64,000 bases of DNA, taken from positions 1 through 64,000 of the forward strand of contig QEUP01000014.1 of NCBI GenBank assembly GCA_003577145.1. The letters are read 5' to 3'. The position numbers and the translations under genes are program-made. Origin of the DNA: Acidobacteriota bacterium. Its GTDB lineage: Bacteria; Actinomycetota; Acidimicrobiia; Acidimicrobiales; Microtrichaceae. The notes beneath the pieces were generated by a model. It saw only the letters and a program-made list of their open reading frames with translations, made no database searches and was not told the DNA's origin. Positions 34,894-45,243 of the stretch are shown here, in pieces (position 1 is the first letter of the stretch; each line of letters starts with the position of its first letter).

Positions 34894-35517
34894 ATGAGCG
34901 ATACGACTGCGGTTCCGTTGCCCGACGGGTCGGCAACCCCTGAGGTCACAGCGCAGGGGCCGCCCCGTGACATCCAGGTGGTGCCGCTCAAGGGGCTTCC
35001 CTTCGTCGCGGTGGCCGTGGTGTTCGTCACCTATGCGATCGCGTCCGACGCCCCTTGGGCACTCATGTTCTGCCACGTCGCCGGTGGTGGCATGTGGACC
35101 GCGGTCGACCTCTACGTCGGGTTGATCGTCGGACCGATCCTCGGAGGGCTCTCGGTCCCGGCCCGTGCGGAGTTCTCGGCGAGGTTCATGCCGAAGATGG
35201 TGCTGTTGATGCCCACCGTGGTCATGATGACGCTGGCCGCCGGCTTCCAGATCGCCATTGACTACGGCGGGCTCGTCCCGGGGACCGTCAACCGCCCGTG
35301 GCTGATCGTGTCGATGGTCGTGGTGGGGATCATGGCCGTCATCGCCCTGGGGCTGCTCGAGCCGGCCAACATCGCGGTGTTGTTCGAGATGCGCAAGCCA
35401 CAGCCCGACGGTGAGGTCATAGACCGGCTGATGCGACGGTTCATCTACACGGCCGGCATCACCGGCCTCATGCAGGTCGCCACGCTGGTGATCATGACCC
35501 GGGTGGCGACGCAATGA
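34894..35517 (+). CDS. Integral membrane protein of unknown function
   Basis: The protein has 207 residues. After a cytoplasmic N-terminus of about 35 residues come five likely helices (FVAVAVVFVTYAIASDAPWALMF, GGGMWTAVDLYVGLIVGPILGGL, MVLLMPTVVMMTLAAGFQIAI, WLIVSMVVVGIMAVIALGLL, IYTAGITGLMQVATLVIMT). The layout and an intramembrane His (MFCHVAGGG) resemble DUF2269-like proteins, but the match is not secure. It overlaps the next membrane gene by four bases, so they form a two-gene unit. Confidence 0.65.
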   Translation: MSDTTAVPLPDGSATPEVTAQGPPRDIQVVPLKGLPFVAVAVVFVTYAIASDAPWALMFCHVAGGGMWTAVDLYVGLIVGPILGGLSVPARAEFSARFMPKMVLLMPTVVMMTLAAGFQIAIDYGGLVPGTVNRPWLIVSMVVVGIMAVIALGLLEPANIAVLFEMRKPQPDGEVIDRLMRRFIYTAGITGLMQVATLVIMTRVATQ

Positions 35518-35954
35518 CGGCGGGCACTGCAACGGCAGGCGGGTCGGTGCCGGGGCGACCGATAGATCGTGATCTGCCACCGGTGGTACCGGTCGCCATG
35601 GTGGCGCTGGCCCTCGCCGTCACGGGTGGGGTGATCCTGGCTGCGGGCGCGGCGTCGGACCCGTCGCTCACGGTGCCGACCGTGCTGATCGCCGCTGCGG
35701 TGGTGTTGGAGTTGGTCGCCATCGTGATGGTGGCGCTGATCCGTCCGTTCGCCTGGGACCGCTTCAAGCAGGTTGTGCTGTGGGCCCTGCTCGCGTATCT
35801 CATCCAGGGCGGGATGATCGTGTTCGCGTTCGTCCGCAACGAGGTCCCCGCCGGCCCGATGACGCTGCTCGTCATCGGGCTCGTGGTGTTCGCGACCGAC
35901 GTGCCGCTGATGATCGCTTTCACCGTCGCCCGCTACCAGCAGGTCAGCGGCTGA
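35514..35954 (+). CDS. Integral membrane protein, partner of the preceding gene
   Basis: The protein has 146 residues and four predicted helices: PVAMVALALAVTGGVILAAGA, VLIAAAVVLELVAIVMVALI, VLWALLAYLIQGGMIVFAFV and LLVIGLVVFATDVPLMIAFTVA. No family is recognised. Coupled translation with the preceding membrane gene suggests a heteromeric complex. The following 217 bases, to gdhA, hold no other gene. Confidence 0.6.
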   Translation: MTAGTATAGGSVPGRPIDRDLPPVVPVAMVALALAVTGGVILAAGAASDPSLTVPTVLIAAAVVLELVAIVMVALIRPFAWDRFKQVVLWALLAYLIQGGMIVFAFVRNEVPAGPMTLLVIGLVVFATDVPLMIAFTVARYQQVSG

Positions 35955-36165
35955 ACACCGGCTGCTGCGCCTGGCCCGCCTGCGCTCGAGGAGGCCCGGC
36001 AGCGCCGCTCAGGCGCAACTCGGGTCTCGGCGCGGTCTCGACCTAGGCTGCGCTTCGGTGCCTTGGCGCTTTGTGTTCTCCACCGGAGCCGGCGCCAGGG
36101 TTCGTGAGGCCCATGACCGCGAGCGAAAGGCCATGACCGCCGAGGACTCGCAACGGGTGAGGTAG

Positions 36166-37512
<1,347 letters not shown>

Positions 37513-37634
37513 TCAGTGACGGCCCCGTGGCGATGGCGACATCGGCGAGCCCGCTGGCCTCACCTCAGCGTCCTGCACCCACCCCCTCTTGCCCGACAGC
37601 TCGACGCCGGCGACGGATGGGGCCCCGTCACCCG

Positions 37635-37823
37635 TCAGGGATCCAGCGGGTGCTCCCAGCGCAGGCCGGGGAAGCGGGCGAAGCCACGGTCGGCGCTGCA
37701 CCAGACTGCTCCGTGGTCGATCGCCACCGCTGCCAGGTAGGCATCCGGGACCAGGTTGCCTCGTGCCTCGACCGCGCGGCACAGATCCTCGAAGGCCGCC
37801 CAATGCCGCGGCCCCGGTATCAC
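37635..37823 (-). pseudogene. VapC-type PIN-domain C-terminal remnant
   Basis: The minus strand reads IPGPRHWAAFEDLCRAVEARG, then NLVPDAYLAAVAIDHGA and SADRGFARFPGLRWEHPLDP, the last third of a VapC PIN toxin with conserved acidic residues. The N-terminal two thirds with the first catalytic Asp are absent; the frame instead runs into sequence without PIN similarity. It is a truncated relic between gdhA and the aldehyde dehydrogenase. The interval 37513-37634 holds nothing recognisable. Confidence 0.55.
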
Positions 37824-37929
37824 AGCAACCGAGGCAGGTGAGACGCATACCATCCGGTCGACTTCGACGCCGCTGCGCTCAGCGCCGTCACAGATGTCGT
37901 CGAGCGCTACCGCGACCAGGGGGGCGGGA

Positions 37930-39369
37930 TCAGAGCTGCACGTACACGTTCTTCGCACGGGTGTAGTCCTCCAGGGCCAAGCGGCTGCCCTCACGTGCGT
38001 CGCCGCTCTGCTTGACACCACCGAAAGGAGCGGTGTGCGGCACGGTCCCGTAGGTGTTGACCCAAACGAAGCCGGCCTCGAGCCGGCGGGCCACCCGGTG
38101 CGCCCTGCTCAGGTCCCTGGTCCAGATCCCCGCCGCGAGGCCGTAGGCGGACGCGTTGGCGCGGCCCACCACTTCCTCCTCTGAGCGGAACGGCAACACG
38201 GCGACCACGGGCCCGAAGATCTCCTCGGTGACCACCTCGCTCCGGTCGGTCGCACCAACCACCACCGCAGGACGCAGGAAGTACCCGCCGGAGAGCTCGC
38301 CACCCGGTCGGTCCCCGCCGCAGAGCACCTCGGCCCCGCTGTCCACGGCCCGGGTCAAGAAGCCCTCGACCCTCTCACGGTGCTCGGCCGAGATCAACGG
38401 CCCCAGCACGGTGGTTGGATCCTGCGGCAGGCCCAGGGGAAGCGCCTGCGCGGCCGCCTCGAGTGAAGCGATCACCGTGTCGAGCACGTCTTCGTGGACG
38501 AAGAGGCGGCTGCCCGCGGCGCAGGCCTGGCCGGTCAGGGCGAACGCGCCCAGCGCCGCCCCCGCTGAGACCTGGGAGAGGTCAGCGTCGGCGAAGACGA
38601 TGTTGGGCGACTTGCCGCCCAGCTCGAGCGACACCGGGGTGAGATGTTCCGCCGCCAGGCGCGACACCTCACGTCCCGACGTCCGCGAACCGGTGAAGCC
38701 GATCTTGCCGACATCGGGGTGGGCCACCAGGGCCGAACCGACCGCTGCTCCACCCAGCACCACGTTCACCGTGCCCGCGGGCAGGCCGGCCTCGGTGCAC
38801 AGCTCGGCGAAGCGCAGCGCCGGCAGGCTCGCCAGCGGTGAGGGCTTGACGACCACGGTGTTGCCCGCAGCCAGGGCCGGTGCGACCTTCGAGCCGAGGT
38901 ACAGGGAGGGCGTGTTGTAGGCGCTGATCGCCACCACGACCCCGTAGGGCTCCCGGGTCAGGTAGTCCAGGGCCGATCCGCCGGTGAGGGGCACCACCTC
39001 ACCAGCGAACTTGTCGATCCATCCCGCGAAGTACCTGAGGCTGCGTCCGAGCGCGGCGACCGAGAAGCGTCGCACTATCGCCAACGGCACGCCGTTGTCG
39101 AGGCACTCGAGTTCGGCGAGCTCCTCCTCGTGCTCGCGGACCGCAGCCGCCAGGGCCTCCAGCAGGCCCTGGCGCCTGCCCGGGGACATGGACCCCCACT
39201 CCCCCCGGCCTGCCTGGCGTGCCGCGCCGACCGCCGCATCGACGACGCCGCCGGGCGCGGCGGGAAGCTCACAGGTCACCTCGCCGGTGGCAGGGTTCTC
39301 CACGGGGAACATCTCACCCTCCTGCCGCAGCGTGCCGGCGATCAGCGAACCACCCATCGGCAATCTCAT
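37930..39369 (-). CDS. Aldehyde dehydrogenase
   Basis: The protein has 479 residues. The NAD-binding part has EPYGVVVAISAYNTPSLYLGSKVAPALAAGNTVVVKPSP. The catalytic Glu is in LELGGKSPN and the nucleophile Cys is in LTGQACAAGSR. EEIFGPVVAVLPF and the C-terminal GGVKQSGDAREGS close the family pattern. ATG at 39369 is chosen from family length. It is the last gene of the MerR-controlled operon and begins seven bases after the acyl-CoA dehydrogenase. It probably oxidises an aldehyde made by the upstream flavoproteins. Confidence 0.9.
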   Translation of the reverse strand: MRLPMGGSLIAGTLRQEGEMFPVENPATGEVTCELPAAPGGVVDAAVGAARQAGRGEWGSMSPGRRQGLLEALAAAVREHEEELAELECLDNGVPLAIVRRFSVAALGRSLRYFAGWIDKFAGEVVPLTGGSALDYLTREPYGVVVAISAYNTPSLYLGSKVAPALAAGNTVVVKPSPLASLPALRFAELCTEAGLPAGTVNVVLGGAAVGSALVAHPDVGKIGFTGSRTSGREVSRLAAEHLTPVSLELGGKSPNIVFADADLSQVSAGAALGAFALTGQACAAGSRLFVHEDVLDTVIASLEAAAQALPLGLPQDPTTVLGPLISAEHRERVEGFLTRAVDSGAEVLCGGDRPGGELSGGYFLRPAVVVGATDRSEVVTEEIFGPVVAVLPFRSEEEVVGRANASAYGLAAGIWTRDLSRAHRVARRLEAGFVWVNTYGTVPHTAPFGGVKQSGDAREGSRLALEDYTRAKNVYVQL

Positions 39370-39376
39370 CTCCAAC

Positions 39377-40642
39377 TCAGCCTCCTGTGGCGGACGAATC
39401 GTCAGCCGGTTGTGGCTCCCGAGGCAGGCCGAGCACCTTCTCAGCGACGATGCTGCGCTGGATCTCGTCGGTGCCACCGGCGATCGACTGGGCCGGCACC
39501 GAGAGGAGAACCTCCGTGACCACCCCTGCGTGGGGGGCGTCATCACCGGCCAGCAGGCCCCAGGCCCCGGCGATGTGGCTGTGGGTCCGGGCAGCAGCGC
39601 GGGCCAGCCTGCTCGCGGCCAGCTTGGAGAGCGACCCCTCCGGTCCCCGCTTGGCACCCCTGGCAGCCGAGGCGCTCGCCCGCTGTGACATCCAGTGCAT
39701 GAGGCGCTCGAGTGAGTAGAGCTGCGCCAGCTGCTGGCGCACCAGCGGCTCGACCGATCTGCCGGCCTCCCGGGCGAGCACCGGCGCCAGGTCGGCCCGT
39801 CCCTGCCGCTGCGGGTACCACTCGTAGGTCTTGAAGTAGGCGAGCGCCTCGGCCATGGCCTCTTGGGCTGTCCTTCCCTGCGCCTCCCCCGGCATGAGCG
39901 CCAACAGGTTGGCCGCGAGGTGTCGTTCGTGGGCGAGGGTCGTGCGGGCCACGCCCCAGCCGGCGCCGACCACACCTATCACGTTCGCCTGCGGCACACG
40001 GGCGTCTGTGATGAAGACCTCGTTGAACGACGCGTAGCCGTTCATCTGGCGCAGCGGCCGGACCTCGATGCCCGGCTGGCGCAGGGGCAGCGCGAACGCC
40101 GTGATCCCCTCGTGCCTGGGCACGGAGGGATCGGTCCTCGCCAGCAGCAGGCCGTAGCCGGCGTGAGCGGCACCGGTCGTCCAGAGCTTCTGGCCGTTGA
40201 TCACCCACTCGTCGCCGTCCCTTACCGCCGACGTGGTGAGCCCGGCCAGGTCCGAGCCGCTCCCCGGCTCGCTGAAGAGCTGGCACCAGGCGTCCTCACC
40301 GGTGGCGATCGGCCGCAGCAGGCGGAGCTTGATCTCGGCGGACCCGTGCTCGAGCAGCGTGGGCGCGACGAGGCCGATGCCGACGCCCACCGCCGGTCCG
40401 ACTGCACCGGCACGGCGGATCTCCTCCAACACGATGCCGCCCAGTTCGGCCGGCAGGTCGCGACCGTAGAGCTCGCGGGGCCAGGTCGGGCACGCCCAGC
40501 CGGAGTCGACCAGGATGCTGCGCCAGTCCCGCAACGCCCGATCGGGCCGCCAGTTGAGCTCCAACCAGCTGCGAACGGCGCCTCGGACCGTCTCGGCTGA
40601 GGGCACCGCCGCGGCGCCGTCGGGTACGGCACCGCCTGTCAT
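39377..40642 (-). CDS. Acyl-CoA dehydrogenase
   Basis: The protein has 421 residues. CQLFSEPGSGSDLAGLTTSAVRDGDEWVINGQKLWTTGA is the FAD-binding family motif, and PAQSIAGGTDEIQRSIVAEKVLGLPRE closes the C-terminal domain. The N-terminal helical domain starts at ETVRGAVRSWLELN. It introduces an alpha-beta double bond in an acyl-CoA. It starts two bases after the upstream flavoprotein gene in the same operon. The substrate is unknown; no hydratase or thiolase lies in this operon. Confidence 0.9.
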   Translation of the reverse strand: MTGGAVPDGAAAVPSAETVRGAVRSWLELNWRPDRALRDWRSILVDSGWACPTWPRELYGRDLPAELGGIVLEEIRRAGAVGPAVGVGIGLVAPTLLEHGSAEIKLRLLRPIATGEDAWCQLFSEPGSGSDLAGLTTSAVRDGDEWVINGQKLWTTGAAHAGYGLLLARTDPSVPRHEGITAFALPLRQPGIEVRPLRQMNGYASFNEVFITDARVPQANVIGVVGAGWGVARTTLAHERHLAANLLALMPGEAQGRTAQEAMAEALAYFKTYEWYPQRQGRADLAPVLAREAGRSVEPLVRQQLAQLYSLERLMHWMSQRASASAARGAKRGPEGSLSKLAASRLARAAARTHSHIAGAWGLLAGDDAPHAGVVTEVLLSVPAQSIAGGTDEIQRSIVAEKVLGLPREPQPADDSSATGG

Positions 40643-40643
40643 C

Positions 40644-42257
40644 TCAGTCACCCAGGTATCCCGCAGCACGCGCGGAGGTGACGATCTCTGGTTCGGACCA
40701 CCAGATGTCGAGGCCGAGGTCGCCCGCCAGCACCCGCGCGGCGTTGTAGCCGGCGCCGAGGATGACCATGCCGCCTGGATGGGTGCTGGCACCACCCAGG
40801 TACAGGCCGTCGAGGGGAGTGCGGTATCCCGAGCACTCCGGGTTGGGGCGGTTGTAGCCCATCTGGAGGATCGCATAGGAGCCGTGCTTGATCGAGCCGC
40901 GACGCATCGTCGGCAGGTGCGCCTCGATGTCTGCGGGCGTCCAGTTGAGCGACGCGCGAACGTTGGCATCCCGCAGGTTCGGCGCGTAACGGGCCCACAG
41001 GTCGATGCAGCGGGAGGCGAACGCCTCGGCCTCGCTGTCCCAGTCGACGTCGTAGGGGGCGAGGCATTCGTAGCGCAGCGTGTGGGCCTCACCGAAAGGG
41101 ACATGGCCGGGAGCCATGAGGGGGTCGTGCAACGAGCACACCGTGCCGTGCCCGGCGCTGCTCGTGAGCGAGCCGCTCGCTACCTCGCCCAGATGATCAT
41201 GGACGTCAGCGGGTGTCTCGTAGCCCATGACCACGTTGAGGGAACGGTCGACTTCGGCCGGATAGCCCTCGTAGCGGGGGGCGGCACCAACCACCCCCAG
41301 GTTGGCGACGAAGAGACTGGTTCTCTCCCATTCCCAGTCGCTCGCCGAAGCACGGATCATGGGATCCAGCGGCAGGTCCTCGCCGAGCTCGAGGAAGTTC
41401 TGGGCGGGATTGAGCGTGCTGAGCACGGCATCGGCGTGCAGGGCCGTTCCGTCGGCCAGGCTCACCCCCGTCACCCGTGCTCCGTCCCACAGCAGCTCGC
41501 GCACGTCGGCGTCCACCACCACGGACCCACCGGCGTCCTCCACGACGCGGCGCAGCACCGACGAGAGCTGGTGCGATCCGCCCCGCACCAGCGCGGCCTG
41601 GGTGAGCCGGTACAGGTAGATCGGCGCCAGGAACCCCAGCCCACCCTCGTCGGGGTCCAGGCCGAACATGGCGATGAGGTACAGCAGCGCCGCCTCGACG
41701 CGGGGGTCCTCGATGTCGTACCCGGCGACGAACTCACCCGGCGTGATGTCGCCCATTGCCGCCATCTTCTCGCCGAGCGCGCCCGCGCTGTTGAGGGCGA
41801 CCATCTGATCGATCGGCTCGAGTGGCGGGACGTAGGAGGCCGGTATCAAGAAGGCGTCGCACATGGTGGCGCAGTCCTGTAGCAGCGCCTCTACCCGCGG
41901 GGCGTCGGCAGGGCAAAGCGACTTGACGCTCGCCGCGCTGAGCGCGACGTCGGTGTGCAAGGTGAGGGCCGCATCGTCCTCGAAGAGGAAGCTGACCTGC
42001 TCGGGCGGCCGGATGAACTCGACACCACGCTGGGCCAACCCCAGGTCGCCGTAGGGTGGCATCAGCTCGGCCAGCATCATGTAGGTGGCGTGGTAGTTGA
42101 ACCTGAACCCGGCGAGCTCTTCTGTCACCAGGCCCCCGCCGGTCTCGATGTTGCGCTCCAGCACGGTCACCGCGCCACCGGCACGCGCCAGGTAGGCCGC
42201 TGCTGTGAGCCCGTTGGGGCCTGCGCCGAGGACGAGGATCTCGGGTGAGGCGTTCAT
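40644..42257 (-). CDS. FAD-dependent oxidoreductase, phytoene desaturase-like (copy B)
   Basis: The protein has 537 residues. The N-terminal FAD motif is EILVLGAGPNGLTAAAYLARAGGAVTVLERN with ETGGGLVTEEL. The C-terminus has GLYLGGASTHPGGMVILGAGYNAARVL, as in CrtI/phytoene-desaturase-like and amine-oxidase flavoproteins. Related actinobacterial proteins often occur as pairs, as here. The start overlaps the end of copy A by four bases. A carotenoid role is unlikely given the acyl-CoA and aldehyde dehydrogenases downstream. The substrate is unknown. Confidence 0.85.
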   Translation of the reverse strand: MNASPEILVLGAGPNGLTAAAYLARAGGAVTVLERNIETGGGLVTEELAGFRFNYHATYMMLAELMPPYGDLGLAQRGVEFIRPPEQVSFLFEDDAALTLHTDVALSAASVKSLCPADAPRVEALLQDCATMCDAFLIPASYVPPLEPIDQMVALNSAGALGEKMAAMGDITPGEFVAGYDIEDPRVEAALLYLIAMFGLDPDEGGLGFLAPIYLYRLTQAALVRGGSHQLSSVLRRVVEDAGGSVVVDADVRELLWDGARVTGVSLADGTALHADAVLSTLNPAQNFLELGEDLPLDPMIRASASDWEWERTSLFVANLGVVGAAPRYEGYPAEVDRSLNVVMGYETPADVHDHLGEVASGSLTSSAGHGTVCSLHDPLMAPGHVPFGEAHTLRYECLAPYDVDWDSEAEAFASRCIDLWARYAPNLRDANVRASLNWTPADIEAHLPTMRRGSIKHGSYAILQMGYNRPNPECSGYRTPLDGLYLGGASTHPGGMVILGAGYNAARVLAGDLGLDIWWSEPEIVTSARAAGYLGD

Positions 42258-43900
42258 CGTGATCCCCTGCCGGCGATCAGCTCGTACATCAGCTCCATGG
42301 GTCGGTGGTCCCACCAGGGCTGCTCACGCACCCCCAGATCCTCGGCGACGCAGCCGGCGGCGACGTAGCCGCTGCCGAGGTGGGTCAGGGAAGCAGGCCA
42401 GATCCCCTGTGAGAAGTAGAGGCCCTCGATCGAGGTGCGGGCCGGCATCCGGCCCAGGTACCACTGCGGACCGCTCACGTCGCCACCGAGCTCGTGGCCG
42501 AAGACCGCCGAGGGGTTGCGTCGCCAGTTGTCGATCGGCGTGAAGTAGGTGCTCGCGGCGATGCGCCCGCGGGTGCCCGGAGCGAGCTCTTCGAGGCACT
42601 CGGTGTGCCTCTCGTGCAGGCGGTCCGTCAGGGCGCGCTCGTCCCATGCCTGCATCCCGCCGTGACGCCGCAGGTTCATCGGGTACTCCACCTCGAACAC
42701 GACTGCGGTCTTGCCGTCGGGCGAGACCCTGGACGGGTCGACACAGCCCATGTTGTAGATCTCGCCGACGTCAGCGGCCACCGAGAGCAGCTCCTCGTTC
42801 TTGGCCCGCTGGAAGAAGCGGCTGGCGTGGTCCCAGCTGTCCCATGCCCGCAGGGGGTAGGCGCATTGCTGCACGTCGGGGTTCCATGCCTTCGATCCCC
42901 ACTCGATCGGGGTGTCGAGGAGGTAGTAGGAGGTGAAGGCGCAGTGCCCCGTCATGTCCCAGTCGCGCATGCGACGCCGGAGGGAGTGGTCGAGCTCGTC
43001 GACCTTGTCGGCGCCCAACAAGGTGCTGGCCACAGGTGGGCTGGCGTGCATCACCACAGCCTGCCGGGCCGTCAGCTCCTTGTCGGGATAGGGGCTGTAC
43101 TCCTCGAGGACCACGCCTGCGGGGCGGCCCCCCTGCCAGGTGACCTCCGCCACGGGGGCGTTGAGCATGAGCGTCCCACCGTGGTGGCGGAAGCAGCGGA
43201 CGAGGGCATGGACGAGGTTGTGCATCCCGCCCCGTGGGACCGCGATGCCCAGCGCCCATGCCAGCAGCGTCATGACAGCACCCTCGCCCTTCTCGGCCGG
43301 GTCGCCGAACACGCCGATGTCGGCTATGCCCAGCATGCTCATCTTCACGTAGTCGTTCTCATAGATCAGGTCGAGCAGTTCGACGCCGTTCATCGTGCGC
43401 ATGTCGTGCTCGCCGAAGCCGATGTACTTGCCGAGCGAGAAGAGGTAGTCCTCGCCTTCTTCGGTCGGCGGTGCAAAGACCGCCCGGCTCAGGATCTCGG
43501 GCAGGTCGCCTCCTATCCTGGCCAAGAACTCGACGAAGGTGTCCGCGTCGTCCTTGCTGTAGCGGCTGATCTGCTCCCAGGTGCGAGCCGGGTCGTAGTA
43601 GTAGATCAGGTTCCGGTCCGGCCAGATCGTGCCGGCGGCGACCTCCGGCAGGATCAGATCCAAGCCGTACTCGCCCAGCTCGAGATCGCCCCACACCGGG
43701 CTCATGGTGATGAAGCACACACCGGCGTGGGTGTCGACGGGCACCCCGCAGCTGAAGATGTCCTCGGTGAGCGCGAAGGGCCCGCATTCGTTGCGCTTCT
43801 CGACCACCGCCACGTCCAGTCCCGCCTTCTGCAGGTAGCAGCCGCACGCCAGCCCGTTTATGCCGGCGCCGACGATCACGACATCGAAGTCATGTCCCAT
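42254..43900 (-). CDS. FAD-dependent oxidoreductase, phytoene desaturase-like (copy A)
   Basis: The protein has 548 residues. The N-terminus is DFDVVIVGAGINGLACGCYLQKAGLDVAVVEKRNECGPFA, a Rossmann FAD motif. The C-terminus is SIEGLYFSQGIWPASLTHLGSGYVAAGCVAEDLG. It is the same superfamily as the downstream protein but clearly diverged. The two are translated from overlapping frames, which suggests sequential or heteromeric action on one hydrophobic substrate. It starts inside the 3' end of the MerR gene. Confidence 0.85.
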   Translation of the reverse strand: MGHDFDVVIVGAGINGLACGCYLQKAGLDVAVVEKRNECGPFALTEDIFSCGVPVDTHAGVCFITMSPVWGDLELGEYGLDLILPEVAAGTIWPDRNLIYYYDPARTWEQISRYSKDDADTFVEFLARIGGDLPEILSRAVFAPPTEEGEDYLFSLGKYIGFGEHDMRTMNGVELLDLIYENDYVKMSMLGIADIGVFGDPAEKGEGAVMTLLAWALGIAVPRGGMHNLVHALVRCFRHHGGTLMLNAPVAEVTWQGGRPAGVVLEEYSPYPDKELTARQAVVMHASPPVASTLLGADKVDELDHSLRRRMRDWDMTGHCAFTSYYLLDTPIEWGSKAWNPDVQQCAYPLRAWDSWDHASRFFQRAKNEELLSVAADVGEIYNMGCVDPSRVSPDGKTAVVFEVEYPMNLRRHGGMQAWDERALTDRLHERHTECLEELAPGTRGRIAASTYFTPIDNWRRNPSAVFGHELGGDVSGPQWYLGRMPARTSIEGLYFSQGIWPASLTHLGSGYVAAGCVAEDLGVREQPWWDHRPMELMYELIAGRGSR

Positions 43901-44624
43901 CCGGTTCCTCCATTCTGGTCACTTCCTCCAGGCGGATCAGCAGGCGCCTGCGGTGCAACGCACACAGCATCTGCGAGACGAAGCGGATCCCCTCTCGGGC
44001 CAACCGGGCGACATCATCTGGATCGGAGCGCCCGAGGAAGTGCGCGTTGAACATGGCGAACTCGTCGCGCACGAGAGCGTCCATCGCCTTGACGTAGGTG
44101 CTCAGCTCGTCGGGATCGAAGCTCTCGTCGTTGCCCAGCCCGGCCTCGATCATGGCGTGGACACAGCTCAGGACCTCGGCGTCGTCAGCGGTGAAGGTCC
44201 CGTCGGGCTCGGGTGACAGCAGACCGCTCTCGACGAGCGCGTCGAAGATGTGCTCGCCCACCGGGCAGGCCTCCAGCAGGTCGGCCCTGCTGTGACGATC
44301 ACGCTGGCGGAACGGCGCAAGCACCGCCGCGTCGACGAGGCCGAGGCTCTGCTCTCCGTGACGGTCGAGCAGCTCCTTGATGGCGGGCAGCGGCATGTAG
44401 CGGCGCTCCCGCAGCTCCCGCACCCGGTGCAGGCGCTCGACACACGCCGGGTCGTAGTACGCCATGCGCTCGTTCGTCTTGATCGGCCTGGGGAGGATCC
44501 CGATCTTCACGTAGTGGTGGATCGTCGCCTTGGTGACCCCCGCTTCATGGGCGAGCTCACCGATGCGCAACCACCCGGCCGGCCGGCCGGGTGCTGAGCT
44601 GGTGGCCTGCGGCGACAGCGCCAC
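43890..44624 (-). CDS. MerR-family transcriptional regulator
   Basis: The protein has 244 residues. The MerR winged HTH is at about 18-85: LRIGELAHEAGVTKATIHHYVKIGILPRPIKTNERMAYYDPACVERLHRVRELR. A large effector domain of about 150 residues, without the Cys of metal sensors, follows; it is likely ligand-responsive. The gene overlaps the flavoprotein start by 11 bases and begins at the last base of the small upstream gene. It is the probable controller of the operon through the palindrome at 44998-45024. Confidence 0.85.
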   Translation of the reverse strand: MALSPQATSSAPGRPAGWLRIGELAHEAGVTKATIHHYVKIGILPRPIKTNERMAYYDPACVERLHRVRELRERRYMPLPAIKELLDRHGEQSLGLVDAAVLAPFRQRDRHSRADLLEACPVGEHIFDALVESGLLSPEPDGTFTADDAEVLSCVHAMIEAGLGNDESFDPDELSTYVKAMDALVRDEFAMFNAHFLGRSDPDDVARLAREGIRFVSQMLCALHRRRLLIRLEEVTRMEEPDGT

Positions 44625-44935
44625 TACTGCGCCTCCAGGGCCGCGGCTCGCCGCCGGCGGACCTCGTCCACGTGAGTCGCCCTGTCGGTGCTCCAGTGGC
44701 TGGCCTTGTCGCGCTTGACCAGTGAGCGAAGGACCAGTCCCAGCGTCGCTCTGTTGGCCACGGCGCGGGCGATGCCGGGGATGTCGTCCTCACAGATCCG
44801 GATGGAGAAATCCCAGTGCACGGGCTCCCGGATGGTCCCGGCGATGACGAGCTCGTCCCCGTCCCGGCGCACGTCGTACTCCCGGAAGTCCATGGTGAGC
44901 TCTTTGCGGCCGAGGCCCCGGGACTTCAGCTTCAA
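44624..44935 (-). CDS. Small conserved protein, first gene of the MerR operon
   Basis: The protein has 103 residues: MKLKSRGLGRKELTMDFREYDVRRDGDELVIAGTIREPVHWDFSIRICEDDIPG, then a helical C-terminus with HWSTDRATHVDEVRRRRAAAL. The N-terminal half is predominantly beta. I do not recognise a family. It is translationally linked to the MerR gene (TGATG) and precedes two flavoproteins, so it may be a small accessory or ligand-handling protein of that pathway. Confidence 0.6.
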   Translation of the reverse strand: MKLKSRGLGRKELTMDFREYDVRRDGDELVIAGTIREPVHWDFSIRICEDDIPGIARAVANRATLGLVLRSLVKRDKASHWSTDRATHVDEVRRRRAAALEAQ

Positions 44936-44997
44936 CGACGCTCCCCTCCGCCGGACGGCGCGGACCGGGCCATGACACTGCTCGATCTGTAATGTGT

Positions 44998-45024
44998 AAG
45001 GTAATAGGTAACACCTGATACCTT
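44998..45024 (-). promoter_or_regulatory. 27-bp palindromic MerR-type operator
   Basis: The arms AAGGTA-NN-AGGT and ACCT-NN-TACCTT are perfectly complementary around a 3-base centre at 45011. On the minus strand TTGACC lies 5' of it and TATTAC overlaps its far arm, giving an over-long spacer of about 20-21 bases. That geometry is typical of MerR-activated promoters. The rest of the interval 44936-45243 contains no gene. Confidence 0.7.
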
Positions 45025-45243
45025 GCCGGTCAAGTTGCTATCAGGCTGGAGCCGGCCACAGCCGGAGGAGGCTCGTCAGGTGGCGGACCGGCGATGCCGA
45101 CCGCCAGCCACACCGGCCATCGTCATCAGGCGGCTCTCACCCGACCGGCCCGCTGCCTCAGCTCCCGGTGGATCGCCGGGAGCACCGCCGCGGGGGTCGT
45201 TAGGCTCTCACGCATCCCGGACGACGACTGAGTGGAGCGCCCC

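Noticed and set aside
40644-43900. Carotenoid biosynthesis genes
   Set aside because: The flavoproteins resemble phytoene desaturases, but no crtB, crtE or cyclase is nearby and the operon partners are acyl-CoA and aldehyde dehydrogenases.
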